From: Caenorhabditis elegans
Lineage: Eukaryota > Nematoda > Chromadorea > Rhabditida > Rhabditidae
Assembly: GCF_000002985.6 (NCBI RefSeq)
Contig: NC_003280.10
Span: 11,900,501 to 11,964,500, forward strand
Direction: 5' to 3'
Length of the DNA stretch: 64,000 nucleotides
The notes below the pieces were generated by a model, which was not told where the DNA came from, made no database searches, and saw nothing but the letters and a program-made list of their open reading frames with translations. A program made the position numbers and the translations under genes. Shown piece after piece: positions 51,901 to 61,873 of the stretch; within the stretch, counting starts at the first letter, position 1, and the number at the start of each line of letters is the position of its first letter.

Positions 51901-54016
51901 TCAGAATTCCAATTTTCAAACTTCAAATGTGTATAAAAAATCTTACCAATTATCAAATTAATTAGCATAATTTTATCTACATTTCGTTAGTTGATAACAT
52001 TTTAATCTTTCTCACCACCGCAGAGATACTTTTTATAATGCGTCTTCTATCAGACAAATAAAATGATTTGATGGAATCAGAAAAAAAAACATTTCTCAAT
52101 TTTCATTCTGAACTCGAAATGATTGAATTGAAAAGATCAAAAAACTTCCGCATTGAATCTTTTGATCCTGATGGTCTTTTGTTAAATGTGGAGTAATGGG
52201 GAATTGATTGAAAACTTTTTTTATTGTGTTAAAATGTTCAAATATCATTTTAAAAAACTTTTTTATGTTTAAAATAGTCATATTCCAACACTTTAAAGGT
52301 TTGTATTTTTTCTAAAAAATTTTAATTCCCCGCCAAAAAATTTTATCTGAAAATCTAAATTTCCCGCCGAAATTGTGTTCTCTGAAAACTTGAAAAAAAT
52401 TTTTTTTTTAATTTTGCATCTGGGTGAAAAATAGAAAAAAATGTTAAAGGTATATATTCCCTCACAACAAAAAATCGTCGATTTTTCTATTCCGATACCA
52501 ATGAAACAAACCAAGTATGTAGTTTGTTCAGTGAGCCACTACTATTTTACAGGCCCCATATAAAACACACTACCTGACATAGTCTTATAGATCCCCCATC
52601 CCTTGTATACAAGAATGCCAATCACTTTCTCTCTGCCCTTTTTCTTGTTTCATTTCCATTTATCCCCCCCTGTCCCGTACCCCCTTGTCAACCGGTTATC
52701 TTTTGCCCCTCTATTTCTCTTTTCCATCATCCATCCACCCACAATTTTTGACCACTTTGTACGGTGGCAAACCTTGTTCGTCATACTTTTCTATTATCCT
52801 TGCCGAAAAATTTGAAAACTGGAAATTGCCGGAATTGCCGATTTGGCAGAAATATCCAAAACCGGCAATTGCCGGAAACGCCCTAGAACTGGTTCAAAAC
52901 TAAAATTGGAATTTGGCGTCGAACTTTTATTTTGAAAAATTGAACGTTGAGTTTTGAGGCAAGTTTTTTAATTGAAATTCCAATTTTCAACCAATATTTT
53001 TTAAATTTAATTTCTAACTTCAAATTAATTAAATTTAAAATTTTGCTCCAAAACTTTAAAAAATTAGTTATTTATTAATTGAAAAAAAATTTGCAAAAAT
53101 TCTTTTCTCTGTTTGAATTTCGCGCCTAAAATGTAGAAAAATGTGATTTGGGAAATTTTAGAATTTGAATAAAAATTAAATTTCAAATTTTCCCATTATT
53201 TTAGGTTGACCAAATTGATCATTGTATTTTTTTCAACTTCCAATAAACTAGTATGTTTAAATAAAATCTGTTTAATTTCCGTAATCTGGTTCAGAACTTC
53301 ACCGAAAAAAATTTTTAATACTGAACTTTGGTTTTTGTTAATTAAAAAAAAGTTTTTAATTTATTTTTGGTTACCCAAGTTTTAACTGATATTTTATAAT
53401 TTTGGCAAGTTGAGAAAATATTTAGAAAAAAAATGATGTGGGCTATTGAATTTTTACCAAAAAAAAAACATTTTTAACGATCACCTCACCACGTCAAATT
53501 TGGACACCCACAACGACCTTTTTGTAAACACCGAATATCTATGGGTCTATAAAAACGCACCGCCCGAAATACTTACTTACTTGTACTTTTTTTTTTGGAA
53601 GAATTCGAAACATTTTTCCTTTTTTTTGTCTCTTTGTTCCAAACACTTGACACTTGCCACTTGAAATTACAATTTTTAAATTTTTTTAACTTAAAAAAAC
53701 CGCCTTCAAAACCAGGAAAAATTGCAATAATTTTTATGATTTCTGAAATTCGAGATGTTATCTTATTATTGATTTTTGATCACTATGACGTAATATTTCT
53801 GTAAAATGTTTCCAGTTTCCCAAAACATTTTTTCGATGGGAATTTGTTTTAGGCAAACTCAAGAGTTCAATGTTTTCTTTTCTTTCTTTGTGTTTCCACT
53901 TGATTGATTATAATAATTTTAATCTCGTTTTCTGCGCATTTTTATGGTTTATTGATATTTCTTCCAACTTTGTAAACATTTTTTAGCCACCAATAATTTT
54001 TTTTCAGCAAGAAAAA
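48927..54016. other. 5.1-kb intergenic region, no supported gene
   Basis: AT-rich DNA with long oligo-A and oligo-T runs. It contains one MITE-like element (50842-51028) and a GCCGGCAA patch (52800-52885). A pyrimidine-rich stretch (52600-52800) is open in several frames but has no protein-like composition. The last few hundred bases should include the promoter of the transporter gene. Confidence 0.55.
50842..51028. mobile_element. Palindromic MITE-like element, copy 3 (opposite orientation)
   Basis: CACGTGGTGTCAGAGTGTCTC faces GGGACAGCCTGGCACTACGTG; the inner arms are ACAAAAAATGCGGGA and CCCACATTTTTTGTAGATC. The core (TGGTTAAGACCGTGCTGACG) is the reverse complement of that in copies 1 and 2. 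GATCTACGTAGATCTAC near 50873 is a small local duplication. Confidence 0.85.
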
Positions 54017-57000
54017 ATGGCTGTAGCTCAGGCTCCTGACGAAAAATTCCAAATTCCCACGATTTCAATGAGCAAGATGGATTTTGATGGTGAGAAAAGG
54101 AGCTTCGAATTTTTTGTTGAATTTTTGAAATTTCAACTGTAGTAATTTTCTGTCAAAAATTTCAAAAAAAGTTTAGAAATTTTTATTTTTTCATCGTAAA
54201 AAAAGGAAGTTTGAAACCAAGAAAATAATTTTTCCCCGAAAAAGTTCAAAATTTTCAGATGTCCCTTCAAAAGAAGACGGTAATGATAGTGAATCGGACA
54301 CCGACATGGTTACAGACCGAAAAGCCATCGTAATCGCGTCGCTGGTCATGTTTATTGCTGCGATCGAGAATACTGTAGTCGGAATGAGCGAGTGGCCTTA
54401 TATGAATCAGGTGCGTAGGCTTGGACTAGGCGTAGGCTTAGGCTTGGTCTTAAGCTTAGGCTTTGGCTTAGGCTTAATCCTAAGCTTGGGCTTAGACTTG
54501 AGCTTAGGCTTAGGCTCAGGCATAGGCTTAGGCTTTAGCTTAGGCTTAGGTTTATGCCTAGGCTTAGGTTTCGACTTCGGATTAGGCTTAGGCTTAGGCG
54601 TAGGCTTAGGCTTAGTCTTAGGCATAGGCTTAGGCGTAGGCTTGGCGTCAGTGGGGGAGCGTTAGCGTTAGCTCCCCCACTGACGCTATTTAGGGTTAGG
54701 ATTACAGCGTTTTTTCATTTTTCAAAGTGTTCCCGTTGGCCGATCAAAGCGAAATTTAACACAGAGACGTATAGGCCACTAAGAAGCTTCCGTGTAAAAT
54801 TTCAAATTGATTCCATCGAAACTCGCCGAGTTATGGAGCTTAAGGTGTTTTCAAAATGACCCTCAACTATTTTTTAAAATTTGAAAGTTTGGCGTTTTGT
54901 CAGTTTTCTCCCTAAGCTCACGAAAATTTAATGACAGGAGGACGGCAGTGAAATAAGTTTTCTTGTGAATTTTGAGCCAATTTCGATTTACAGGAGCCGA
55001 GATATTAAGCTTCAAAATCCGACAAAAGTTCGAGTCCGGGTGCGGGCGTCTAAATTTTTTTATGCCCTGTTTTTCGTTCGCTCTGAAAACGCGCGTGTAA
55101 CTTGACGGTGGGTGGATGGATTTTGATGCGGTTTGCTGTCTCTTCAAGAAACTTGCCCCACCTCTGTATGCTTTATTTCAGAAAGATTGGAGCTCTTTGA
55201 GCCGAGATATGAAGAGTATTTTCGAGTATCCTCCAAAAATCACGTTTTTTTTCTCATTTTTCGCCTCTTTTTTTTGCAGGAAAATTCGAGTTTTTGCGAT
55301 TTTTACGAGATTTTTTAGCAGTTTATAGTACTCGACGAGATGCGTCGAAAAACATACAAATCATCCAGATCCATCAGCTATGAGCTCTTTTAGAGAGCTC
55401 CAAAGTCAAATTCGCAATTTTGACCTCCCCCCTCCCACTTCGGTGTGTTTTTTTCGTGTTTTTTCGCAAACCACCGCTTCGTGCGCTGTTGTCTTTGAGA
55501 AATCTTTGGTTCCAAGGTGAAATTGTTGTATAAAAAGATCGTAGGTACATTTTAAAGTAAAAATTATTCCGAAAAAGTGATTTTTTCATTTTGAAAAGCG
55601 AGGCAGAAAAAAAATTTTTGATTTTTTTTCCAAAAACTTTTTTTTTCCCTTCTCGTAGGATGGCGGTCGTTTGAGATATTTTGATTTTGAGAAAAAAAAA
55701 ATGAAATTACAAATATTTCTAAAGCGATAGAGCAAAAAAATTTCGAAAATTGAGTGAAAACTCACTGAGATAACCGACCTTGAAGCAAGTTACTGCCGTT
55801 TTTGCGTTGTTCATTTTTCAACTTTGAGCGTTTATTATTCACTCAATCTGAGATCAATTTTAATTTTGTTTTTTTATATAGATTTAAAATTTGACGCTAA
55901 ATCCGAAAAACTAAGTTTCAAAAAAATTTTAGTGAAAATTTTTTTCAGCACCGCCAAAAAATCGAGTTTTTCAGCACTGATTTTTTCGAATTTTTGCGAT
56001 TTTTCACTCATTTTTTGATGAATCTTTGTTTTCTTTTCTGTGTTCAATGAACAATATTGATAAAAATGGAATCTATCAAAAAATTTTTGAAAATTTGTTT
56101 TTGAAAAAATTTTGTGCCAGTTTGAAATTTTTCAAAAAATTAATTTTCTGCCTCTTGCCCAGAAAAAGTGGTTTGGTCTGGTGTTTCAACAATAATATTT
56201 TTGAAATCCTCACACCTTTTTTCATATTCCCTCAAATTTTTGTAACCCAATTCTCACTTTGAAGGGAGATACAGGCGGGAGATACAGTTCGTTGAAGGGT
56301 TGGATGCCAACACATCGCCACCCCACCCACAGGGAGACACACATTATATTACCTCCTGCTCTCAGTTTTCAAGATTTTAAGATGATTTTTAAATACTTTA
56401 TCAGAAAGAACACATTCTCTTTCCTATTTGCAGGGATAGTGGAAGACAAAAACAAAAACAATATGGATTTAAAATCAGGGCTTCGCCCCGATTTTAATAA
56501 AATATGTGAAACCCTCTTAAAAAGTTACAAGAAGGTTTTTCCTTGCGCTTGGAGCGCAAAAGAAAAGAAAAAGAGCTATTTAGACTTAGGGTGCCCAGCT
56601 GGAATAAAATATAGGAAATCCTTATGACACACTTAAGCCTAAGGGCCCGAAAAACATACTAGGATGCCCAACTGGAATAAAATATTGGAAATCCTTATGA
56701 CACACCGGCGGTATGGCGCGGCTTAAGCCTAAATAGCCACTTTTATCAAAATACATTTGAGCGAGGCGGTTGTAAACTATTCGTTTTTTAGCAAAAATTT
56801 AAAAAAAACTTTATTTAAATTTAAAAATAAATATCATATGTTATCACACCTTAGAATATCCCGCCTTAATTTAGTAATCATTTTAGTTCATAAGTGTGAG
56901 AGAAAGAAAAATGGATTAATCATCGGAATTAAATATCATCAGAATGATTATATTCATCAAAGGTCCCACTTTACTTGAGGGTTAATTTGATCGATATAAA

Positions 57001-60000
57001 ATGTTTATCTCATGTGAAGAAAGGTTCAAATTCTGTACCTATGAATGCTGCCGATATTTGAATTCCTATCTCATGGGAAGAAGGCCTTTCTTGTGGAAAG
57101 AACGGAGTTGTAAAAAATAATACGCAGGTACAGAATTTGAACTTTTCTTCCCATGAGATAGGAATTTGAATATTGGCATTCTATAACTTCACTAAGAAAA
57201 AAAATCTCCAAAGGTTGATCGCAAATATGTAGAGATTGCTCGCATCCCTTCAAATATTACAAAATTTCCAAGTTTCTTAGTGATAATCTTTATTCAGATT
57301 TCTGAAAAATATCCACAGACTACTTTTGAGTTGCCTGAGAAGTTAGAGTAAAACGCGAGCAGAGCTCAAATGTATTTTGATAAAAGTGGCTATTTAGGCT
57401 TAAGCCGCGCCATACCGCCGGTGTGTCATAAGGATTTCCAATATTTTATTCCAGTTGGGCATCCTAGTATGTTTTTCGGGCCCTTAGGCTTAAGTGTGTC
57501 ATAAGGATTTCCTATATTTTATTCCAGCTGGGCACCCTAAGTCTAAATAGCTCTTTTTCTTTTCTTTTGCGCTCCAAGCGCAAGGAAAAACCTTCTTGTA
57601 ACTTTTTAAGAGGTTAGGCTTAGTCTTAGGCTTAGGCTCAGGCTTTGGCTTGAACCAAGATATAAACTGACAAACAGAATAGCCTTGCAGATCGACAAGG
57701 AAGCCGACGCACAATTCTTCGGAAACGCCACGGCCGCGTCAAAACTCTTCCACGCCATTTCGGCACTTGTCTTCGCAATCTGGTGCCATCGATTTCAATC
57801 ATTCCAAATTCCTCTGATCGCCGGACGGTTTATCGCCTTCGGTGCCTGCCTACTCTACCTATGCGTCGAAATGTTCGGTAGTGGACGGAGATATGTGATG
57901 GCCTTGTGTTATATTCTGTTTGGAGTTGCTTCGAGCAGTTCCACAATTCTTCGCGCCTATGTTGCTGCGATTTCTAGGCATGAAGATCGTCCGCAGGCCT
58001 ATTCCGGATTGAACGCGGCCACGATGATCTCGATTATTGTCGGACCAAGTTAGTTTTCATTTTTATTTGAAAACATATCAAAATTTGAACTCAGTTGGTT
58101 TTTCAACCGGCAAAAAATATCAATTTTCAAGCAAGTTATACCGGTTTGAAGTTGGTGGCCTAGAAATTCAAAAAATTCGTGTTTCTAGGCCACCAGAATT
58201 AAATAAGTCATTTCGGTGCAAATTTTTGCGACGAGTACAATGATTTTCTCAAATTTTGGAAATTAAATTTTTACACCAAGTTATAGCAGTTTGAAATTAA
58301 AACTTGATGGCCTAGAAATCGCGATTTTTGGTTTTTAGGACACAAGTCGATTTTTTAAAATAAAAACTATCGAAATAAGTGTCTTAGATTTAATAATCCA
58401 GAATTTGTGCGAAATATTGTGAAAATAACACAAAATTACCTTCACTGGGTCCTGCCACGATCGAAACATTTCAACTACAGTACCCTCGGGGTACGGTAGC
58501 TGAAAATTTTTCGGTCGTGATAGGAGTCTAGAGAACTTGAACAATCGTGGTATTTCACAGTTGAAGAGGTGAATTGGTTTAATTTAATTTAAAACAATAT
58601 TTTTCAATTAGAAAAAAAATAAATTTATGATTTTCACGTGATTTTATCGATTTCTACAGTAATCCAAGCTGCATTCTCATCGATTCACTATCCGGGATGG
58701 GAAATCTTCCCAAACGTCAAATTCCACATTTATTCGGCGCCGGTTTGGGTTGCCGCCGCAACCAATTTCATCTCCATCACCATCATCAAATGCTGTTTGA
58801 AAGAACTGCCACGCCGTGCAAAATCCGACATGAGTGAGTCTTTGTAACCGCTTTGTGGGAGGCGCCGACACACCGGTCCTGTGGTGTAGTGGTTATCACG
58901 TCTGCTTTACACGCAGTAGGCCGCCGGTTCGATCCCGGCCAGGACCTATGGTTTTGCCGTTTTTTCATCGGCTTACTGTAGTTTTTCTTAAAAAACAAAA
59001 AAATTCCAGAGAAAAATCAATCATTCCTTACGATCGCTGGAGTCAAATCGAGAATCGAAAAGGTTTCTCAAATGAATCTGAACTGGCGAATCGTCGTTTT
59101 GTGTTGGATCCAGAAAATGAACGCGACACTTTCAGTCGTCACGCTCACCACGTTAACCTCTGTAATTTTCATGACAAATTACGGCTGGTCAGGTGCAAAA
59201 ACTGTGCTCGCCATGTCGATAACACTTGGAGCAGTCGGAATTCTAGCCGTTATTGTCGCCGGGCTCTACTTTTTCTGCAATCTCGGCAATTTGTAAGTCT
59301 ACTACTTGGCATTAATTATCATTATCTCGGTTATTTTTGAAGTTAGCGAAAAAATTTTTAACTACAAAATTGTAGGCAAAGAAATAAGGAATACTTCCGT
59401 AGTTAAAAGTTTTTGATAAACCCAGAGACAAGCGAGATATCTCGAGATATAGCCTTTTCGCGGCAAGACCCATTTCTCATTTTCCAGCCTCCAACAACGC
59501 ATCGCGTTCCTCATAGGTTTGGTAATCTTCATGTCAATGTACGTATTCACCTATCCATGGACACCTGTGAGCAATCCAGTTCCCCCTTACAACGCCCTAG
59601 CCGATGTTGGCTGTAACTCGACGACCTATAGCTGGTGTGACACATCATATGCTCCGGCGGCTCCGCTTTTGCTCATTGTGATCGCTGTTGTCATGGGAAT
59701 TGGGATCCCGCTCTCGTCGGTGGCTCTCGATGCGATCTACTCGAAAACTCTGGGACCTATTAATCAGGTAAGGGCTTCAAAAATATTGGAAAAAATAAAC
59801 GAACATTATTTTTTTAATACTTTCTTTTTTAAAACCATACCTTTTGTAGAGCGTAATGCAAGGAGCCATGATCGTCGCAGAGGACGTTATTCTCATTCTG
59901 GGACCAATTTACTCGTCGTAAGTACCTGAAACACCGCATCTTACGCGCAAATTTCTTTGATTTTCAGCGGAGTTTACACGTATTCCGGTTTTGAGACACT

Positions 60001-60082
60001 TTGGACCATCAATGGAATTGTCGTGGCACTTGGATCGATTTATTGGATTGCGAATTTCTCGAGGCTTCGGCAGTATTCGTAA
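54017..60082 (+). CDS. Major facilitator superfamily transporter, MFSD8/CLN7-like
   Basis: Eight exons, 54017-54089, 54259-54410, 57691-58048, 58660-58833, 59010-59292, 59488-59767, 59850-59917 and 59968-60082, join in frame to 500 residues. The N terminus is acidic and cytosolic ([12 protein letters not shown]). The first helix, [19 protein letters not shown], runs into [19 protein letters not shown], which corresponds to the SIWPYLQKID region of human MFSD8. Further helices and [20 protein letters not shown] fit the 12-helix MFS fold. A Cys-containing luminal loop ([15 protein letters not shown]) lies in the C-terminal half and includes an NST sequon. Human MFSD8 is a lysosomal membrane protein mutated in CLN7 disease; lysosomal location here is inferred. 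Intron 2 (3.28 kb) is full of repeats, and intron 4 holds a tRNA gene. AATAAA lies at 60221. Confidence 0.88.
54411..54648 (+). repeat. Interstitial telomere-like array at a splice donor
   Basis: TTAGGC-type units start within a few bases of the transporter's intron 2 donor (CAG, then GTGCGTAGGCTTGG). They continue to a 16-bp perfect hairpin (54645-54660 with 54671-54686). Confidence 0.85.
56513..57613. mobile_element. Long-inverted-repeat element, 250-bp perfect-looking arms
   Basis: Arm 56513-56762 is the reverse complement of 57364-57613 over all 250 bp that I could compare by eye. The 601-bp centre contains further inverted segments (TTCAAATTCTGTACCT and AGGTACAGAATTTGAA; CCTATCTCATGGGAAGAA and its complement). 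Each arm also carries a tandem duplication (GGAATAAAATAT followed by GGAAATCCTTATGACACAC, twice). No transposase frame. Arm identity suggests recent insertion or gene conversion. Confidence 0.88.
57614..57655 (+). repeat. Short telomere-like remnant next to the inverted repeat
   Basis: TTAGGCTTAGTCTTAGGC-type sequence abuts the right arm of the inverted repeat. It lies about 35 bp before the intron 2 acceptor of the transporter. Confidence 0.75.
58153..58195. repeat. 14-bp hairpin in transporter intron 3
   Basis: TGGTGGCCTAGAAA (58153-58166) pairs with TTTCTAGGCCACCA (58182-58195) around a 15-nt AT-rich loop. Related GGCCTAGAAATCG sequence recurs at about 58310. Confidence 0.65.
58875..58947 (+). 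tRNA. tRNA-Val (anticodon TAC)
   Basis: The acceptor arm GGTCCTG pairs with CAGGACC. The A box TGTAGTGGTTATCACG, the anticodon arm CTGCTTTACACGCAG with TAC, and the B box GGTTCGATCCCGG are all present. There is no CCA end and no intron, as expected. The anticodon arm is the standard eukaryotic tRNA-Val form. The gene lies in intron 4 (58834-59009) of the MFSD8-like gene, on the same strand. Confidence 0.93.
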
Positions 60083-60317
60083 AAGTGGAAGATTTTTTTT
60101 CGAAAATTTGTTGCGAACGTTTTTTGAATTTTATCACGTTTTTTTTGTATTTCAATTTGATGAGATATTCGGGTCTATTTCTGTATTTTTCTGTGCTCTT
60201 AATTTGTTTTTAATGCGATGAATAAAATTTAATTATTTGTATTTTTGGATATTTCTGCTCGGCACACTCCTCCTCGTGCCGCTCTCTTGTCAATGCCTTG
60301 TCGTTCAATTTCGGTGA

Positions 60318-60390
60318 CACCGTTGTGGCGCAGGCGGGTAGCGGCTGCGCGGCCGTGAAACACGCCGCGGGTTCGACCCCCCCCCCCCCG
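60318..60390 (+). pseudogene. tRNA-like sequence with poly-C tail
   Basis: It has an A-box-like TGGCGCAGGCGGGTAGCG and a B box GGGTTCGACCC, but the acceptor arms do not pair and 13 C follow the T-loop (60377-60389). It is probably a decayed tRNA or tRNA-derived repeat rather than a working gene. Confidence 0.45.
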
Positions 60391-60512
60391 CCGCTTTGCC
60401 GTTGATGATCAATTGAGCATATCACTGACTGTTGGTGAGGTGATTTCATTAGCTGAGGCTTTTTACACTTTTAACACTTTTTCGTTGAAATCAAGACAAC
60501 TTTATTGATTTC

Positions 60513-61561
60513 TCAAGATCTCTGTGAGATAGTAGTTGGTTCCGACTCTCGGGAAGAACGCGATTCGGAACGATGCATGCGATTCGAGTGCGGCGAGATT
60601 GCAGAATGAGGGTACACTGTGTGGCTTTTTTTGAAGGCGAGGCGATCTTGGTTGAGGCGGAGCAAACGGGAGTCTGATATATAGAGATGTGGATGTATAT
60701 GGATTACTGTATGTACCTTGAATATTCAGCGGAATGCTTGATCGGGAAGATTTTAGGGTTGCCGGGTCAATCTTCAGGGATGGGACATCGAATAGCGAAT
60801 CTTCTTCGTCGGTGCACTGAAATTTAAAATATTTCGGATTTTGATCAAGAAATTTGAATTCAGCTCAGGTTACTGTAGCTTTTCGTGGTGGGACCCACAT
60901 TTTTTTTTTCAAACTCAATTCAAACTCAATATACTTATACTTAAAGTTAATTTTACACGATTTTACACGTACATAGTAGTCCTGTGGGCTCTTCTTGCCA
61001 CGCCGAGTTTGTCGCACACGAGATCTCAGTTTTTCCACGTATTTCGGCGGCGGAGACGGCAGAATTTGCAGTCCGTCGAGCTTCTCGTCATCACTGAACT
61101 TGTAGTTATCACTGAGAGGTGACTCGTGTTCTGGAAAATTTGAATTTCGCGGGATGGTTCTCAATGGGGCGCACTTGCCGTCGTCCTCAGTGATCGATTC
61201 TTGTGTGGAATCCAACGTGGGTTCGCTACCGACCGCGGTTTTCAAATCCTCGTCTTTTCCGTGATTGAAAACGAAAAATTTCGAAAGTTTCTTCGCCTTT
61301 TTGTCCTTTCCATCGACTTTTTTCACAGTTTTTCCTGGTTTTATCTGAGAAATTTGAATTTGCCACCCATTAGCACTAGAGCGCACTTACCTTCTTCTCG
61401 TCTTTTTTCGGTTTCACAGCGACTGGCAAAGTTTTTGTGTAAGCTTCTGAGGGGTCAGCAGATCCCTTAAACTTCCAAGCCGTTTTCAGGCACGAGACGA
61501 GTGCGAAACTTGTAACGAGAAATGGGAAAGTTACGATTAGAAAAAACTGATCTTGCTGCAT
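60513..61561 (-). CDS. N-terminally membrane-anchored protein of unknown function (248 residues)
   Basis: Four minus-strand exons, 61561-61391, 61344-60973, 60816-60717 and 60616-60513, join in frame. MQQDQ is followed by a hydrophobic helix (FFLIVTFPFLVTSFALVS, about residues 6-23). The rest is polar and probably cytosolic: a Lys-rich stretch (KPKKDEKK, KKVDGKDKKAKKLSKFF), an acidic middle with ESITEDDGK, a proline patch (LPSPPPKYVEKL), RQTRRGKKSP, and a Ser/Arg-rich tail ending TTISQRS. It looks largely disordered. AATAAA (minus strand, 60506-60501) follows the stop closely. The family was not recognised. It is divergent from the next gene with a 312-bp shared spacer. Confidence 0.78.
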
Positions 61562-61873
61562 TTTTGTTGTAGAAGAATTGAATCGAAGGTTCGAGAGATG
61601 TTTGGAATTAGAAATAAATTTTTTTAACACTTTGTTTTTTTTTTGTTGATAATATTAAAATCTTTTTCCTTGTTTTTTTCTGTGGTTTTCACGATTTTCT
61701 TCTTTCTTTTTTTTAATGAATTTTGAATTTTCAAATGATTTATTATTTACGCTAAACAACACACGCTACGATGCTCCGCTGTTATTTCGGAGCATCGTTG
61801 GGCGCAAATTTTTATTTTTTATCCATTTTCCTTTCTTTTTCACTAAATTTTTCAAGTTTTTTGCACTTTTCAG
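61562..61873. promoter_or_regulatory. Shared divergent promoter with an 11-bp hairpin
   Basis: A 312-bp spacer between two divergent ATGs. It contains ACGATGCTCCG (61768-61778) and its complement CGGAGCATCGT (61788-61798) around a 9-nt loop, within otherwise T-rich DNA. TTTTCAG directly before the ATG at 61874 is a likely trans-splice acceptor. Confidence 0.6.

Noticed and set aside
56259..56627. 122-residue + strand frame
   Set aside because: It lies in intron 2 of the transporter and ends inside the left arm of the inverted repeat; the same C-terminal peptide appears from the right arm in antisense.
58834..59340. 168-residue frame overlapping the tRNA and exon 5 of the transporter
   Set aside because: It runs through the tRNA gene and reads exon 5 in the wrong frame; the spliced MFS frame explains the region.
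60318..60390. Functional tRNA
   Set aside because: A and B boxes are present, but the acceptor stem does not pair and a C13 run interrupts the 3' half; kept only as a tRNA-like pseudogene.
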